Notes: generated from the sequence alone by a model not told the origin. 64,000 bases of DNA from Glycine soja (GCF_004193775.1 NC_041016.1:33589511-33653510), one strand, 5' to 3'; positions 9,701 through 24,700 are shown, numbered from the stretch's first letter. Program-made: numbers and translations.

Positions 9701-12700
9701 AATAGTATGGCAAGTAGAAGAAATCCAATATCTGATATGACCATTTTCAAATACTGCCTTGCAAGCTTGGCTGAGAGATCTCTCATGCTTAAGGAAATTG
9801 CTACCTTTGCTTCTGGCAAAGAAATTTCCGAGTTGGCTAATCACGTGTCACTCTATTCAGGATGTTCACACCATGGGTGAGTGATTTTTCTTGCAGCGAT
9901 TATATAATTGCGTTAGTTCTCTTTTAAGGGATGGTAGCTGGATATAGTTGTTTGTAACTAGAAAGATTGTAACAAGAATCAAAGATATTTATGGATAATT
10001 ATTTTTCAAATTAGATATAATTATAAATTCCAAGCTTAAACTGTGTTGTCCTTACTGGTACTGTATATGATAACAGTCAACGACTGTTACTGGTTTAGCG
10101 AAGATTTAGAGAATGATTGTGAAAGCAGAAAAATTATTTCATTCCCACTGAATCAGTACAACAGTTTTGGCATTTATACAGGTAGGTTAGTTAAAACTGC
10201 CCTAACTAACTCAAGGCTCATGAAAGCTGTCAGATGACAGTTGTCAAACTGGCTCACTTAGACTAGCTAAAGCCCAAGAGATGTAGTAATAGACTGATCT
10301 CAATACAATATTCAAACTCCTCCCCACAAACTCAAGGTGGGTGAGAAGAGACAGGCTAAGAAACAGAAAAGGTGTGGGAGAAAGAGGTTTAGTGAGGACA
10401 TCAGCCCACTAATCCTGCTAGGATAAAGAGATAAAGCACAATGGTGCAGTTGTTGGATTGTGTGTCAGCCAAACAGAGGCAAGACGGAGCCAAACAACAA
10501 CGAAATAGGGGTTGTTAGAGAAAGGAGGATGATGGGCATGGTCTCTAGATGGTGTTTCACACCGAAAATGGTATTTGGTTAATTGGTGTGTAGATACAAT
10601 AGCCAAAACAACCAAATAGTGCAAAACGAAGCCAAAACAGGTTTGCCGGTGAAGAAGCAGCTTGACAGGGAGGTTGTCGGAGGATGAGTCGCGTGGAAAA
10701 CAGTGTCATGCACTGATCTGGCGTCGGCACGCAAGTGACATGTGCCTGAGTGTGGCGGCGGGTGTAAAGGCACACGGCGGTGAGGTTGCTGGTGTTGGGT
10801 TTGCCAGAGGGAGACACTTCTGGTCATCTAGGCACATCGACGAAAAGGCAGCGCGGTGGTGGTGTAATAGTGCTCGCAGCGGTCACAGTGCTATTCGCTA
10901 GGGATAGTAGGTTCAATGTGGAGCACAATATTCGTTATTCCTAAGTCAAGGATAACCTAAGCTCTGATACCATATAACAATATTTTACTATAATCTTGTG
11001 TATCAAGTAGATCACACCTCATGAAATTTATAATATGGAAAAAAGAATCAGTATAGATTACAAGATTAATCAATACTGATTAATAGGAAATAGAATATTC
11101 TAATAATAAATACAATATCAAGAATAATGTCAAAACATATATTTCATAGTTCCTAACCATTAGTCCGACCTACTAGATAGTAAGAAAAGATTGGTTCCTA
11201 ACAATTTACAGGGCGTTGTCTGGCTGGCTGGAAAAGAGGTGTGCAAGGGCATGTGTCAACTCTGATGGAGGTGCGGTAGGTGACATTGTATAGATCGCGA
11301 CGGGCGATCCAAACCGTGGGTTCACCTGTTGGAATGGTGGTCAAACGTCGGCGGTGGCTGGAGCTTCGGCGATAGTGGTCGAAGGTAAGCACTGATGAAA
11401 AGGCGTTGGTAAGTCTGCCAAACAAGGGCAAAGAAACCACACAGTGCTGTTTACCGTGAAGAGGGGCTGCATGAAAAAATAAAACAAAGGAAAAACCAAT
11501 AAAATGCAAAAAATAAGGCTCGACAAATGAAATTGTCTCGATACAACTTGAAGGAATTGGCCTTTGTGCACCTCGGTGCTGGGAGCTTGTCATCGGAATC
11601 AGAGGCTGAAAATGTGGTTGGACGCGCCGATTTGAGGCATGGACTGGTGGTGTTTGGTGTAACAAAAATCATGAACATGGGTGCATGTCAAACACCAGTT
11701 AAGAAGGCGATGGCTAGAAACGAACAGATTGTCCTCTTACGAGTTGAACGATGGGGACTCTGGCTAGAAAGTTCGGTGAAGGTCCGACAATGGACGATAG
11801 TCGTCGTGGTGGTCACTGGAAAAGGTCAAAAACGTTGCCGAACTGCAAAACAGATGAAAAGGATTGCTGAAAAGGAGAAAAGGTCATCAATGAGCAAAAA
11901 GGCTCACTGACAGGTCGCCACAAAGCAAAAAGGGTCACCTATGATCTTCGAATCTTTCGATCAAAATCATGGAAAACGACTCCCAATCTAAATCTGGGTT
12001 CTTTTGGCTCCAAATGTTGAACCAATGCATTGTAGCACCCTCCATGCTCACGAATGATTTTCAATTTTTGTTTCTCTTGCTAATTTTGCTTCATCATTAT
12101 TGGTTTCTTCTCCACCACAAAATGTGTGGTTCTTTATTACTGAACCTTCTTTACTTTTGTTTTCTAATTTCAAGAATTTCAATGTGTCAATGCCACATTC
12201 AAAACTGCTACCCTTTAAATTAGTTCCCCCTTCTATGCTTCTATCAAAGGTGGGTAGTTCCACCTTTCTTGTCCAAGAACTAGCCTCTGCTTCATTGCAT
12301 CTGACCCACTTCCCACCATGCTATTTTTGTTTTGCTGAGTGGCATGGGAATCAACTTCTTCATTCAATATCTTGGCATGACATGTGTTTCAGATTTGAAA
12401 TGTTGGTCCTTTCTTTCAAGAACTCTGGGGAAATGTCCTTTTTTTCAATGTGGGTTTCCATCTCAATTTGCTCCTCTTTCTTCAAGATACTCAATCTTTA
12501 AAAGACATGGTTACCATAGTGATTTTCAATTCTTTTGATTAAACCTGTGGAAAATGACTCCTAATCTAAATCTGGGTTCTTTTGGCTCCAAATGTAGAAC
12601 CAATGCATTGCAACACCTTCCATGCTCATGAATGCATATTGTAGCTTATGGAATGAACGGATTTCTTGTACCTCTGAATTTTCAGCCCTAGCAATCCAAC

Positions 12701-15700
12701 CAATTGGGTCTTCCCCCACGAATGCTGGCAGCTCCCCCTTGGCCCAAATTTGTGCTTTCGAATCTCCAACCCTGGCTCTCCCTCAAATATCTGGCAGGTC
12801 GGACCAATTGTTGGAAACTAAGAATTAAAATGATGAAGAAAAGAATGAATTTTACTGAATAGCAAGAGAGGAACAAAAAATAGGAGCGAAAACTCCTCCA
12901 AGGATTTTCCCTTCACAAAGGATTTCTCCTTTCACAAAGAGCTAATGCTTAATTTACAATGACAACAATTCTCCTCCTCTCCTATCCTTCTTCCCCTATT
13001 TATATCTAATAAACCCCTCTAACTAACTAATTATCTCATTAATAGTCTAACTATCTTAACTAACTTTCCCTTCTCCTTATATCCTAATAGATCCTAAGTT
13101 GGAACATGCACAACTTGAGTTTGCTTTTGAACAACATTTATGCGAACAAATAGGTCAGTTTCCTTATGCGTGGAGTCAAAAAACAAATGCCAAGCTTAGT
13201 GAGAAGTGTCAAAGTCCTAAGAATTTCACTTGTTCTTTACAGGACCACAACGAGACTAGATTAGGACCCAAGTAAATGGCATCACCTAAAGTGGACCTGC
13301 AATCATCTGGATTAGTGGCCCAATTAGCTTCATAGTAAGCATGAAGAGAGAAGTAGAGGGCACCACTAGAAATAACTGAAGACCAAAGTGAATAGTCCTT
13401 TGAGATAGCAAAGAATTCAACTGGTTTTGCCATTAACTGGGAAAATTTATTTACTACATAGCTGATCTCAGGTTGTGTAATGGTTTCATTTTTTTTTTTG
13501 CACAGCAAAAATACTTAATATTATAAATATGGTTCAGTACTAGATGTACTGAAAAGTACAACAAAAATCATAGGCATAGGGAGACACTGCCCAAAAAAGG
13601 ATAATACAATGACAGAGTATGTCAGCCCCCCCTAGAAAATCCCTCCCTCAAATTAGATGACCAGTGGTTGAAGTGGACATTAAAGTCCTTCTCCAAACAC
13701 CTTAACCACGACCAGGTATGGAATAGAGCCTCGTCCATAACATTTTCAGGAGAAAAGAGCTGGTTGTTGAAGACCATACTGTTTCTATGCTGCCAAATGG
13801 TCATAGACAGAGCTATCCAAAGAACTTCCCATCTTTTATCTGTGCCTCTTTGCAAATTCCAATGTGAGAACTGCAAGAAATGATTCTTTGGATCTATATG
13901 GAAAGGACCCACCCTATTGACCCAACTCATGGCCTCCCACCAAAGGATCCTAGTTTTTGAACAGTTGAACATAACATGACTGGTAGTTTCCTCTTCAGAA
14001 TCACATAAAGGGCAGGTATATGATGGCAGATCCACCTGTCTTCTTCTCAAATTAGCCCTGGTAGGTATCCTATTTTTAAAAAGTCTCCATGAGAATGCCT
14101 TTGCTCGAGGAGGGATATGTAAAGACCAAACTATCTTTGCTGCACTGTCATCAGGAACCTCCCTGTATGTGTAATGGTTTCATACTGCAATGCACCCACC
14201 ACAGATGTATAAAAGGTGGGAACAGGTAAAAGGTCAGACCCTTCCTTGGTTAATTTGCAACCAGACACCATAGGAGAGGAGATAGACTTGGCTTCATGCA
14301 TATTAGTCTTGTCTAAAAAATCCCAACTTTTTTTTTTTTGGGTGAAAACCAAACCCTTAGGTTGGGGGGTCTATTGGATGCATGTTTGAGCCTAACTCAT
14401 TCCTACAAAACTGCCTTGTAAGGTAAGGATTGGTCCCCACTGATATACTTTATCCAAACACCATCTCTAGCCAATGTGGGACTTCAACACACCCCTTTTT
14501 GTCCATAGCTACCTAGGGGTGACCACAATCAAGGTAGCTTTCTAACACTCCCCCTCCTCCTCACACCCAAGACTATCCGCCTAGAGTGTGTTTAGCCTAC
14601 AGCGTGGTAAAGACAGGGGTTCACCAAATGGATCTAGGATAGGCTCTGATAATTACAACATGGATTATGAGCCTAACTCAACCCTACAACACTAGCCTGT
14701 AAGGTGAGGTTTACTCCTTGTCAGAAGATAATTTTCTAATTTTATTGATAGAAGAGTATGTGCTCTTAAATAGAATACAAGGTAATCTAAAAAAGGAAAC
14801 TCCTAAACTAATGGTCATCATTGTACCCACTGTCATTTCCAATAATTAAGGGTCAATGATTCATGGTCATAAATACAAAATATGCAGCTATCGGAGTATG
14901 TAAATACATAACTGTGTAAACAGTTTTGTTTCATAATTGTAAGGGCAGTTAGCTCTTGCTAACTGCACCCATCTAGTATTAGACAGTAGTGTATATGTTG
15001 TAAGAGCTGAGTTTTCACTAAACTGCTCCCAAGTAGTTACATTTTATTAGAGGTAGTTAGAGTTAGTTTACATTCTGTTAAAAGTTAGTTAGAGTTAGTT
15101 GTGGTTAGTTTCTCAAGTCAGAACTCTTTAAGAATATGAGACTCTTTTTTAGATAATATCTCACATAGACATTTTGTAATGCAGTGATGATACAAGTTAT
15201 CTAGGTTTATGATGGATGGTAGAGAGAGAGAGAGAGAAACACTGGGGGGGAGAGAGATAGGCATAGGATTAGCTATCCAATAACAGAGAGACAGAGAGTG
15301 AGCCTCAGGGAGAATCTCCGACGGGTACACCCAAGGAACAGAGACAGAAACCAACAATCCGCCATTTCAAACTGGAGGGACCATAAGGATATATCATCCT
15401 TTTACTTCACCCGATTTTCAGATGAAATTACAGAGAAGGAGCTGTGGTACCATTTCAAGAAGTGGGGTGATGTGAAGGAAATTTTCATACCCACTCGAAG
15501 AAATTCCAATGGAAGGAGGTATGGATTCGTCAGATTCAAATGGGTAGATGATACTCACCTTTTGGCAAAACAGTTGGATAGGATCATCATCAGAGGGATG
15601 AAGCTCTACGTTAACATACCAAGGTATGGTCGAGAGAAGACAAGAAAAGGGGTTGTAGAAAAGAAAGCACAAAATTAGGCAGACAAGAACCAAAACATTG

Positions 15701-18700
15701 TGGATAGAGCTCCAAAACAATACCACACTAACCCGGGATCATATGTTGCGGCATTGAAAAGAAATATCAGACCTTTGGGACAAAGCATGCATCAAAATAT
15801 CCAAAGATATGAAACCTCCAAATCCTTAGTTATTCTTGACATAGGCCCCGAAGACCACAACTGGGTGAAGGATGCGTGGGTAGGGAGGTTGAAAAACCCA
15901 GCCATGTTCGGCAGATTGGAGGACGAAATACTATGGGAGACATGAATGGATATATCACCCAAGTACATTGGGGATGACCTAGTCCTACTACTTGGACTCA
16001 ATGACGCGGGAGCAGAGCAACTCATCAATGGCAATCAACAAGGAGGTGCATCCCTGTTTTACTCAATGGAGAAATGGAGCCCAACCTTACGCACTGGATC
16101 CAGGTTAACATGGGTCTAGGTTTGGGGTATTCCGCTTTAGGCTTGGGCAATGAAATATATCTAGTAGATCGTAGCAGCTATGGGGGAAATGGTGGATATG
16201 GACGATGACGCGGAAGATAAAAGGAGGTTAGACAGGGTTAGGGTGCTTGTAAAGACCCCGTGGACTCCAACGATCAAGCACACCGTTGAGGTTTACATCG
16301 GAGACGAACGCTTTAATGTGTTTATCGTGGAGGAATGCGGCAGCGACAGTCATGACTGCCGGAGAAGTCGATGTAGCTTTTGTGAATCGTCGGAGGAGAT
16401 TGACTCCAATGAAAGCTACAATGGGAGCATTTCCCCGAGGTCGATAAACACTCTCGGGATTCGACGATCAAGCACACCGTTGAGGTTTACATCGGAGACG
16501 AACGCTTTAATGTGTTTATCGTGGAGGAATGCGGCGGCGACAGTCATGACTGCCGGAGAAGTCGATGTAGCTTTTGTGAATCGTCGGAGGAGATTGACTC
16601 CGATGAAAGCTACAATGGGAGCATTACCCCGAGGTCGATAAACACTCTTGGGATGGAGGACGAAGGGCACGTCGCAGTGGTGCTGGTGACCGCACAACCC
16701 TGCTCGTTGGCAGACTCACCCAACGACGGTGCTGAGGACCGAGGAACAAAACTATTACCCAGCAGTATTCGTGACCACCATTCCACACCGGGTAAAGCAA
16801 GCATCCCGCGAGTGCAAGGTAGCAGATGCCAGGTCACATCATGCAAACAAACGATGCCTGCAGTGCCACAACCAATGGTCACCTGCCACCGTGATATGCT
16901 AACCAAATGCGGAAAACAGCAGGGTATTGGAAGCGCCACCCTTGAAGAAATGCTGGAGCCGAATCATGAAAAAGGAAAAAAGTGTTTTGGGAGAAAGCTG
17001 TGAGGAGAAAAAGGCTCGAGGGACACCAGGAAGGGAGACACGTGATATGGCAGCAATGGGTGACGTGGCAGAAACCCACACCACAAATGATGCACGTGAC
17101 CAAACTGGGGATGATTTTTTAAAATATCGAAATACACATGTGTCATCATCTGAAACAACAACGTGGGAGAAGGGAGAAAGTAGCCTTGCGGGCAGGACAG
17201 GGCCCAATAAAAGAATGGGGCCTTCTAATTACACCCCCACACAGGACATACAACCTTTGGGCCTATCCTCGAAAAACAGCAAAGGTGGATTGGAAAGCGC
17301 ATGCAAGGTCTTTTCCAGACAGAGGTGGTTCAAAAAGAAAAAATACATGGGCCAGAATTCTCCTAAAACAATGACAGAAACAGGAACGAGTAGTTTGCAA
17401 GGCCAGCACCTTCAGGATGAAATACAGCAGGGGAATGCTTCCAATATTAACTGTGACTCTACGACAAGGTCAGCAATACAAGTTGAAGACCCAGAAGAAA
17501 TTATGGAAACACAATGCATTCAACAGGCAACTAACATTTGGAGTATGGCTAAGCACCTTGGGGCTACATGAGGAGATGATCAACACTTAATCATTCAGAA
17601 AATAAAAGAAATGGAGAAAAGAGATAAGACGGAAGCAGAGAGGTTGGGAGTCAGTAGCAGTTGCCCATGAATATCATATCATACAATGTCACGGGATTAG
17701 GGAGGGGGGTAAAGTGGGCAGCCATTCGAAGATTGATCAAGATGGAGAATGTTGACATGATATGTTTACAGGAGTCAAAGAAGGAGGTGATTGACAAAGC
17801 CATGTGCCAATCATTGTGGGGAGATGATGAGGTTTATTGGGAAATGCAACCAGCTATTAACATAGTAGGAGGCATCCTATGCTTATGGAGTGAAAATTCA
17901 TTTAAGTTACATAGGAGAGTCATCGGCAATGGTTTTATTCTTCTGGTAGGGGAGTGGATCAAGGAAGCACAGCCAATCAATATAGTTACAATATATTCCC
18001 CTTGTGATCTTCAAAATAAAAGGTCACTGTGGGAGCAAGTCAAGCAACTGAAAAACACAATATCTGGGGAATTGTAGTGCATCCTAGGCAATTTCAACAG
18101 CATAAGGGATCCAGCAGAAAGATTTGGCACCTGTCAAAGGGACCCAGGGACCAACAGCATCAAAGAATTCAATGAATGGATAGATGATTTAGATGTTGTT
18201 GAGCCACCATGGATGGGAAGAAAATTCACCTGGTTCAGACCAAATGGGACATCTAGGAGTAAGCTTGATATATTTTTTATGTCTCCGGAATGGCTTGATA
18301 GATGGCCTACAAGCACTCAGATTACTTTACCTAGGACTTTCTCAGACCATTGCCCAATCATGCTTAGGTCAACAACTGTTGACTGTGGTCCTAAACCATT
18401 TAGGATTTTAGACCGCTGGTTGTCAGACACTTCTTTCAAGGAAACAGTTCACAACTACTGGTCATCTAGTTAGCAACCTGGTTGGGGGGGCTACGTTCTC
18501 AAAGAAAAAATAAAGAGACTCACATTTTTATTTTATTTTTTGCTCAGCAAAAGTAATATTTGTATTAAATGAGTACCAGTGGTACTAAGCATTACAATAA
18601 ATGATGACAAGCATTAGGTTCCAAATCAGACTTGATGTAGTCTAGATAGGAATCGAAGCCTGAAATCAGAATTACATAAGGAATACACAATATTGTAACG

Positions 18701-21700
18701 TGAAATCCTCCACTAGCACATAAAACCTAATCGAAGATTGCTTGACCAGTGGTTATAGCTTGTCCCAAAGTCCTTCTCAAAGTTACGAAGCCAAGTCCAA
18801 AGTAGAAAGACTGCATCATCCATGATCTTGTTAACATTTAATGTGACGTTGGAAAAGAAAATCTTATTCCGATGCTGCCATATAGACCATGTTAGAGCTA
18901 TCCACCAACACTTCCACCTGCTGACCTTGACAACCTCAACCACTCCGAATATGTGTTGCAGGAAATGATGTTTTGGGCTTTGCGGGAGAGGACCCACGCT
19001 ATTCACCCAAGACATGGATTCCCACCGTATGTAGAGAATATCACCAGCCTCAACCTGTTCCTGAGATTTTGTTTTCTACTCTGAACGAATTCACATTCCA
19101 TATGCAGAGAATACCACCAGCTGAATTAGATGAGGGGTATGATTCCCACCCAATCTCAGATCCCCCCCATAATGCTGCACACATGGACTTCTCCACCATC
19201 TCCTTTTTTGTTTCTTGAAGACACAACATGTCTATATGTTGTTCAATGACCATCCTTCGAATTGCTGGCCATATAACCCCCCTCCCTAACCCTCTTACAT
19301 TATATGATATAATGTTCATTGGGTCAGCCTCTTGATCCCCACTCTAGCTGCCTCACTGACATCTCTTTTTTCCATTTCCACAATCTGCTGCACATAATTC
19401 TTTTGTGAAATTCCATAGTGACCCCCAAATCTGTAACCATGTTCCAGATGTTTTATGCTTCTTGACTGATAATTTCTGCTTGAGTTTCTCTGTCGGGACT
19501 TGATTTGGGGGGGACTTGTTGATGCTGCAATATGTTATTTAATTGGCTCTCTGATTGATTTTTATTTAAGTGGTCCTTTGCTTGAGTTTCTTTACGATTT
19601 TCTGCTTTTTGTGTGGCAGACCGCGGCCCATATGCATCACACCCATGGCCTAATTTCTTTTTGCCTACCCCTTTTCGATAATACACTAGGCAGGGGCTAA
19701 ATTGGGCTGATATAAGGCTGTTTGGGCTTGCCTTGTAGGGGTAAGCTATTTTAGTGGGGGTGTGGTTAGCATTACCCTTTTCCACTCCTCTCTCCACCTG
19801 TCCATCACGTGGCTCCTCCCTAACAGGTTTAAATCTGCCTATGTCTTCAACGTTCACATCTGCCCCCATCTTTCCATTTCCATGAAATTTCTCTCTGCTG
19901 TCCTCATTGGCACCCTTCCCGTTGTGCTCTTTCTCCCCCTTTTTGTGCAAGTCTGTTTGTACTAGCACTACCTCATCCCTACGGTACAACTGTGCAACAT
20001 CCTCAGCGGACTGGTCACTATCAGTTTGTGTGCGTGCCCAACGGGTAATAGCCATGTCCTCCAGTTCCGGTCCGTCACCCGACCCAATGGTCCTCTTCCC
20101 TGAAACCGCTTCCTCCGAGGCCAGGTTTAAGCTGTCAGCAAGCTTTTCCGGTGATCGTTGTGCCGGAGTGGTCTCCTGTTGCTGCTGATGGGCACCAATA
20201 TTCACTGTCACGCCGTCCTCTGAAGGTCTCTCTGACAGTGGTTGCTCTGCGTCGTGCAGGCTGGTTTGTGCCTCCATTCCCTCGCCGCAAGCTAGCTTGT
20301 TTTTTACCTCCGTCGTCCGTGCTTCCCTCGCTACGGCCGGGTGTTCTCCATCGTTCTCTTCCCCCGACACAGTGACACCTCCGCTCGGTTCCCCTGAGGC
20401 CACCATTCTATTTTGCGGGCGCATGCAGTTCCACCATGTCGGCAAGCTGTCTCCCCGTGAAATTTCAGCTTCGCTTTCCTCTGAGCAAATATCCTCCAAA
20501 GAGCTATAATCGTTCCATCGCTGGCGTCGGCAATTGACACATGATTTCTCGCTATCCTCCACTATGTGTACCGCATATACTTCTCCTTGAATCTGTACAT
20601 TCACAGTGTGTTGTATGAGCGGCTTCCATGGTGTTTTGATTAAGACCCTCGCCATATCCAGCTTCCTTAGTTCCTCTACATCATCATCAGCGTCCATCAT
20701 ATCGCCGATAGAAGACACTATCTGCTTGATGTGATGTATGTCCCATGCTATCAGCGGTATTCCCCAACAATGCATCCATGTCAATCTATAAGCAGGCCTT
20801 AGCTGTGGATCCCATTTCTGTAATGAATAAAACATTTCTCCCCATCCTCCATCTTCGTCCTCCATCACTCGCTTAGCCAATTCTTCTGTGAGACCAGGGA
20901 GCAACACCATATCGTCCCCGATATACTTCGGACATATGTTTTCTCCGATATCCCATGACATTTCATCCTCTAGCCTATCGAAGAGGGCCAAGTTTTTTAA
21001 TCTCCCCACCCAAGCCCCTTTGAGCCATTGTTGTCCTGCCACCGATATGTCAAGGATCAGTGATGACCTTGAGCTATGACAAATGAGTTCCTCCTTATGT
21101 GGTATTCTTCTCTATTCTGTTTTCTGCATCTGCCTCCTCACTACCTCCGCGTACGACCCTTGATAAATGCTCGCCTTTGTTCCTGGTTTTGTGCTCAGGT
21201 TCACATTTCTGCTCCCCTCTAGATATTGTTTTCCTTCAGCTCTTCCCCTGGCAGCTATATCTGAACTTCCTCTATTTGGTCTCCCAAATTTAGGAGTGTT
21301 GACATACATCTTTAGCCCTCCAAATACCATACTGTCTAGCTTCTTTTCAACATGGTGAGCATCTTGCACCCCTTTGAATCTTACAACCCCATATCTTTTT
21401 TCATATCTGTTTCTTTTCGGTGATATGAAAATCTCCCTCACATCTCCCACCTGCTTGAAGTGGCTCCACTGATCTTTTTCCATTGTGTCTTCAGGGAACC
21501 TAGTGAAGTAGAACGAAGTTACATCCTTGTGTTCTCTCCAATTAGCTCATAGGTAGCTGTGATGATAACCATTCCTTTTCCGATCGATGTTCAGACGAGG
21601 ACCCTCTGTCGTTCTCTCTTTGCCTCTCTCTCTCCTTTCTCTCCTACTCCTAACTCTCACCCACCCACAGTCTCTCTCTCTATTGTTTCTCTCTCCTCTC

Positions 21701-24700
21701 ATGTCTCTCTGTTTTGATAATAGCGTAAACAGCTCTAAGATGATTTTCTTTGGGATTATACATGAACTGACTTATCACTCCTACTGCATGAGCTGTGTCT
21801 GGCTTGGTATGAGACAAATAGATTAGCTTTCCAACCAGTTTTTGGTAGGATTCTCTGTCCACGGTTGCATCTTCAACATATTCACTCAGTCTGTGATTCT
21901 GCTCAATAGGAGTTTCTACTGGTTTGCATCCCAATTTACCAGTTTCAGATAATAAATCCAGCACATATTTCTGTTGGGAGATGAAAATACCATGACGAGA
22001 ATGTGCCACTTCAAAGTCAAGAAAGCATTTTAATCTGCCTAGCTCTTTAATCTCAAACTCTCTTATCAAACACCCTTTTAGGACGTCTGTTCCTGCTTGG
22101 TCATTCCCTGTTTCAACATATCATCCACGCAGACAATTATTGCAGTAACTCCCCTTGAAGCTGAATGCTTAATGAACAAAGTGTGATCTCCTTAACTTTG
22201 TTTATACCTCATTGCCTTCGTCACTGTAGCAAACCTGCCAAACCAGCCCTAGGGGACTGTTTCAATCCATAGAGAGCATTCCTTAGCTTACAAACCTTTC
22301 CTTTCTCAAAGCTAAACCCAGGTGGGACCTCCATGTAAGTTTCTTCTTCATGTTTGCCATGTAGGAAAGCATTCTTGACATCAAATTGCTGCAAACTCCA
22401 TCCATAGTTAGATGCTAAGGATAACAATATTCTAATAGTATTCATTTTTGCAATAGGATAAAAAGTCTCAAGGTAGTCAATCCCATATGTTTGAGTATAC
22501 CCCTTATACCTTTCTAGTGTCCCATTTGCCTTATATTTAACAGTGAATACCCAGTTACAGCCAACAAGTTTCTTTTCTTTAGGAAGTTCTACCAACTCCC
22601 AAGTTTCATTTTTCTCTAGTGCATCCATTTCAACTTTCATAGCTTCTCCCCACTCTTTGCTATCTAGTGTTTCATTAACAGTTTTTGGGGTAGTGATAGT
22701 GTTTAAATGAGTAAGAAAACTTCTATGATTGCTAGACAGTTTATCATAGGACATGAAGTGAGACAATGGATACCTTGGCCACTGTGTACATGTTCAAACT
22801 CCCTTCCTTATTGCAATCGGAAAATCCTCAGCATTAGTGGCATATTCTGCTCCTCCAAAACAATCCCATCAGTTTCAGTTTCAGGGGGAGTATATTCTGC
22901 TCTTTCAAGACAGTCTTATTAGTTTTAGTTTCAGGTATTAGTTCTAAATTTGGAACTTGTTCAGGTTGGATAATAGGTTTTGCCCTTTGTGTGTAAACTT
23001 GTAGTGGACAGGCAGCTCTTGGAGTCTGTGTTCCGATTGTCTTTGGACTCACAGCAGGGGTGTGTGTATAGAACTGGAAGAAATGTGAATAAGACTTGAC
23101 TCAAGTATATTGGATTCGCTTAGGGAGATGAATGAAAGATTGTTGAACAAATCATCCTTATCTTCCATGCATGAGTTCTCCCCCCAAAGATAAGGTTGGG
23201 AAAAAAACCTTCAATTTCAGCAAAAGTGTCATCAATAGACACAAAGACCAAAATTGTGGCAGGATGATAACACTTGTATCCCTTTTGGGTAGGGGAGTAA
23301 CCAACAAATATGCATTTGATAGCTCGGGGATCAAGTTTTCCTTGATGAGGAGAATGAACGTGGACAAAGGACACACCCAAAGATTATAGGAACAAGGTTA
23401 TTTGAAGTTTTAAAGTGTGGATAAAACTTGGAGAACAGTTGAATGGGGCTGCTGTTTTGAAGAGGCTGAGAGGGTAAATGATTAACCAAGTAGGCAACAG
23501 TAAGGACAGCCTCCCCCCAATACTGTTTTGGAACATTTGTGTGGAATAAAGATACTCAGGTAACAGCTAAAAGATGCCCAATTTTCCATTCAACCACCCC
23601 ATTTTGTTGTAGGGTGTGGACACATGATGATTCATGAATAATTCAATGTTCATTGAAGAAGGAAGACAATGTTTGGTTAAAATAATCTTTGGCATTATCA
23701 GAACGGAATCGTTTGATGACTGTCCCAAACTGATTTCTTATTATCTAAAAAAAAATTGGAATATCTGATTGACTTCGCTTTTCTGTTTCAAGAGATACAC
23801 CCAAGATATCCAAGTAAAATCATCAATAAAAATGACAAACCAGCGAGCCTTGGATATATTTGGAATGTTGGATGGACTCCAAACATTACTATGTACCAAG
23901 GAAAGCTAACATGTTTTTGTTTTGCAAATTCACAATCATCACAATGAAACACTCCTATGTCTAGTCCTTGAAACAAGCTAGGAAACATACTTTTTAGAGT
24001 ACTAAATGAAGGGTGGCCTAAATGATAGTGACAACCAGATGTCTTTATTGTGGGAAGGAAGTGACTTTGACAGCAAAGACAATGGAAGTTGACCCTTAGT
24101 ACTACATGTCCCATGAGCTTCCTCAAGAAGGTAGAGCCCATTTTCCTCCATAGCAAGTCCAATCATCTTCCCCATTCCCTAATCCTGAAATTTGCAAAGT
24201 GTGCGAGAGAATGTCACTAAACATTGTAAATCCATTTTAAGTTTATGAATAGAAACTAGTTTGGCAGATAATTTGGGCACATGTAAAACACCTCTCAAAA
24301 TTAAATCCTAACTTAGGAGAATGTCTCCCTTTCCAGCAATTGTAATAAATGTGTCATCTGCATTTGCAAGTTTTTTATTGTTGGGACAAGGTTTATATGA
24401 GATAAATTCAGTAGAGGAATGGGTCATGTGATCTATAGCTCCAGAATCAACAACCCGTCCCTTGTGTAGTAGATTGTAGAACGCTAAGAGCATAGGCTTG
24501 GGAAGTACCTAAGAATGCCAAGGAAGAACTACTTGTGTTTGTGGGTTTGACTAAAGTCTCTAGGAATTCCCTCAAATTTTTAATTTCTTATGTATTGTAA
24601 TCTGTAAGGGGTCTAGAAGGATTGCCCACTGCAACACCTAACTGAGCCAGGTGGACTTGTGCTGGTTCTCCTCGTTGAGTACCTTTGGTGGTCCAATTTC

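Larger units (their letters stand above)
15205..18515 (+). mobile_element. L1-type LINE, plus strand, 3'-truncated
   Basis: A GA-rich leader (15215-15310) precedes ORF1 and the beginning of ORF2. The 3' half (most of RT and zf-RVT) is absent. Homology ends where the opposite-strand LINE begins. Confidence 0.8.
18516..21720 (-). mobile_element. L1-type LINE, minus strand, internally deleted
   Basis: The 3' end is at the T-rich tract near 18520-18541. The 5' leader is the CT-rich tract at 21590-21718. Order on the minus strand is leader, ORF1, start of ORF2 endonuclease, then directly the zf-RVT-region C-terminus: the RT core is deleted. Its 5' end abuts the broken pol of copia B. Confidence 0.8.

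Noticed and set aside
14350..14718. Cassandra-type TRIM (LTRs with 5S rRNA promoter)
   Set aside because: I could not find 5S-like A-box/C-box sequence in the LTR blocks.
15205..21720. LINE pair read as a single insertion with a twin-priming inversion, or as a long dsRNA hairpin
   Set aside because: Both halves have their own 5' leader and ORF1, which twin priming would not give. The two ORF1 copies are too diverged by eye (about half identical residues) for a stable hairpin.
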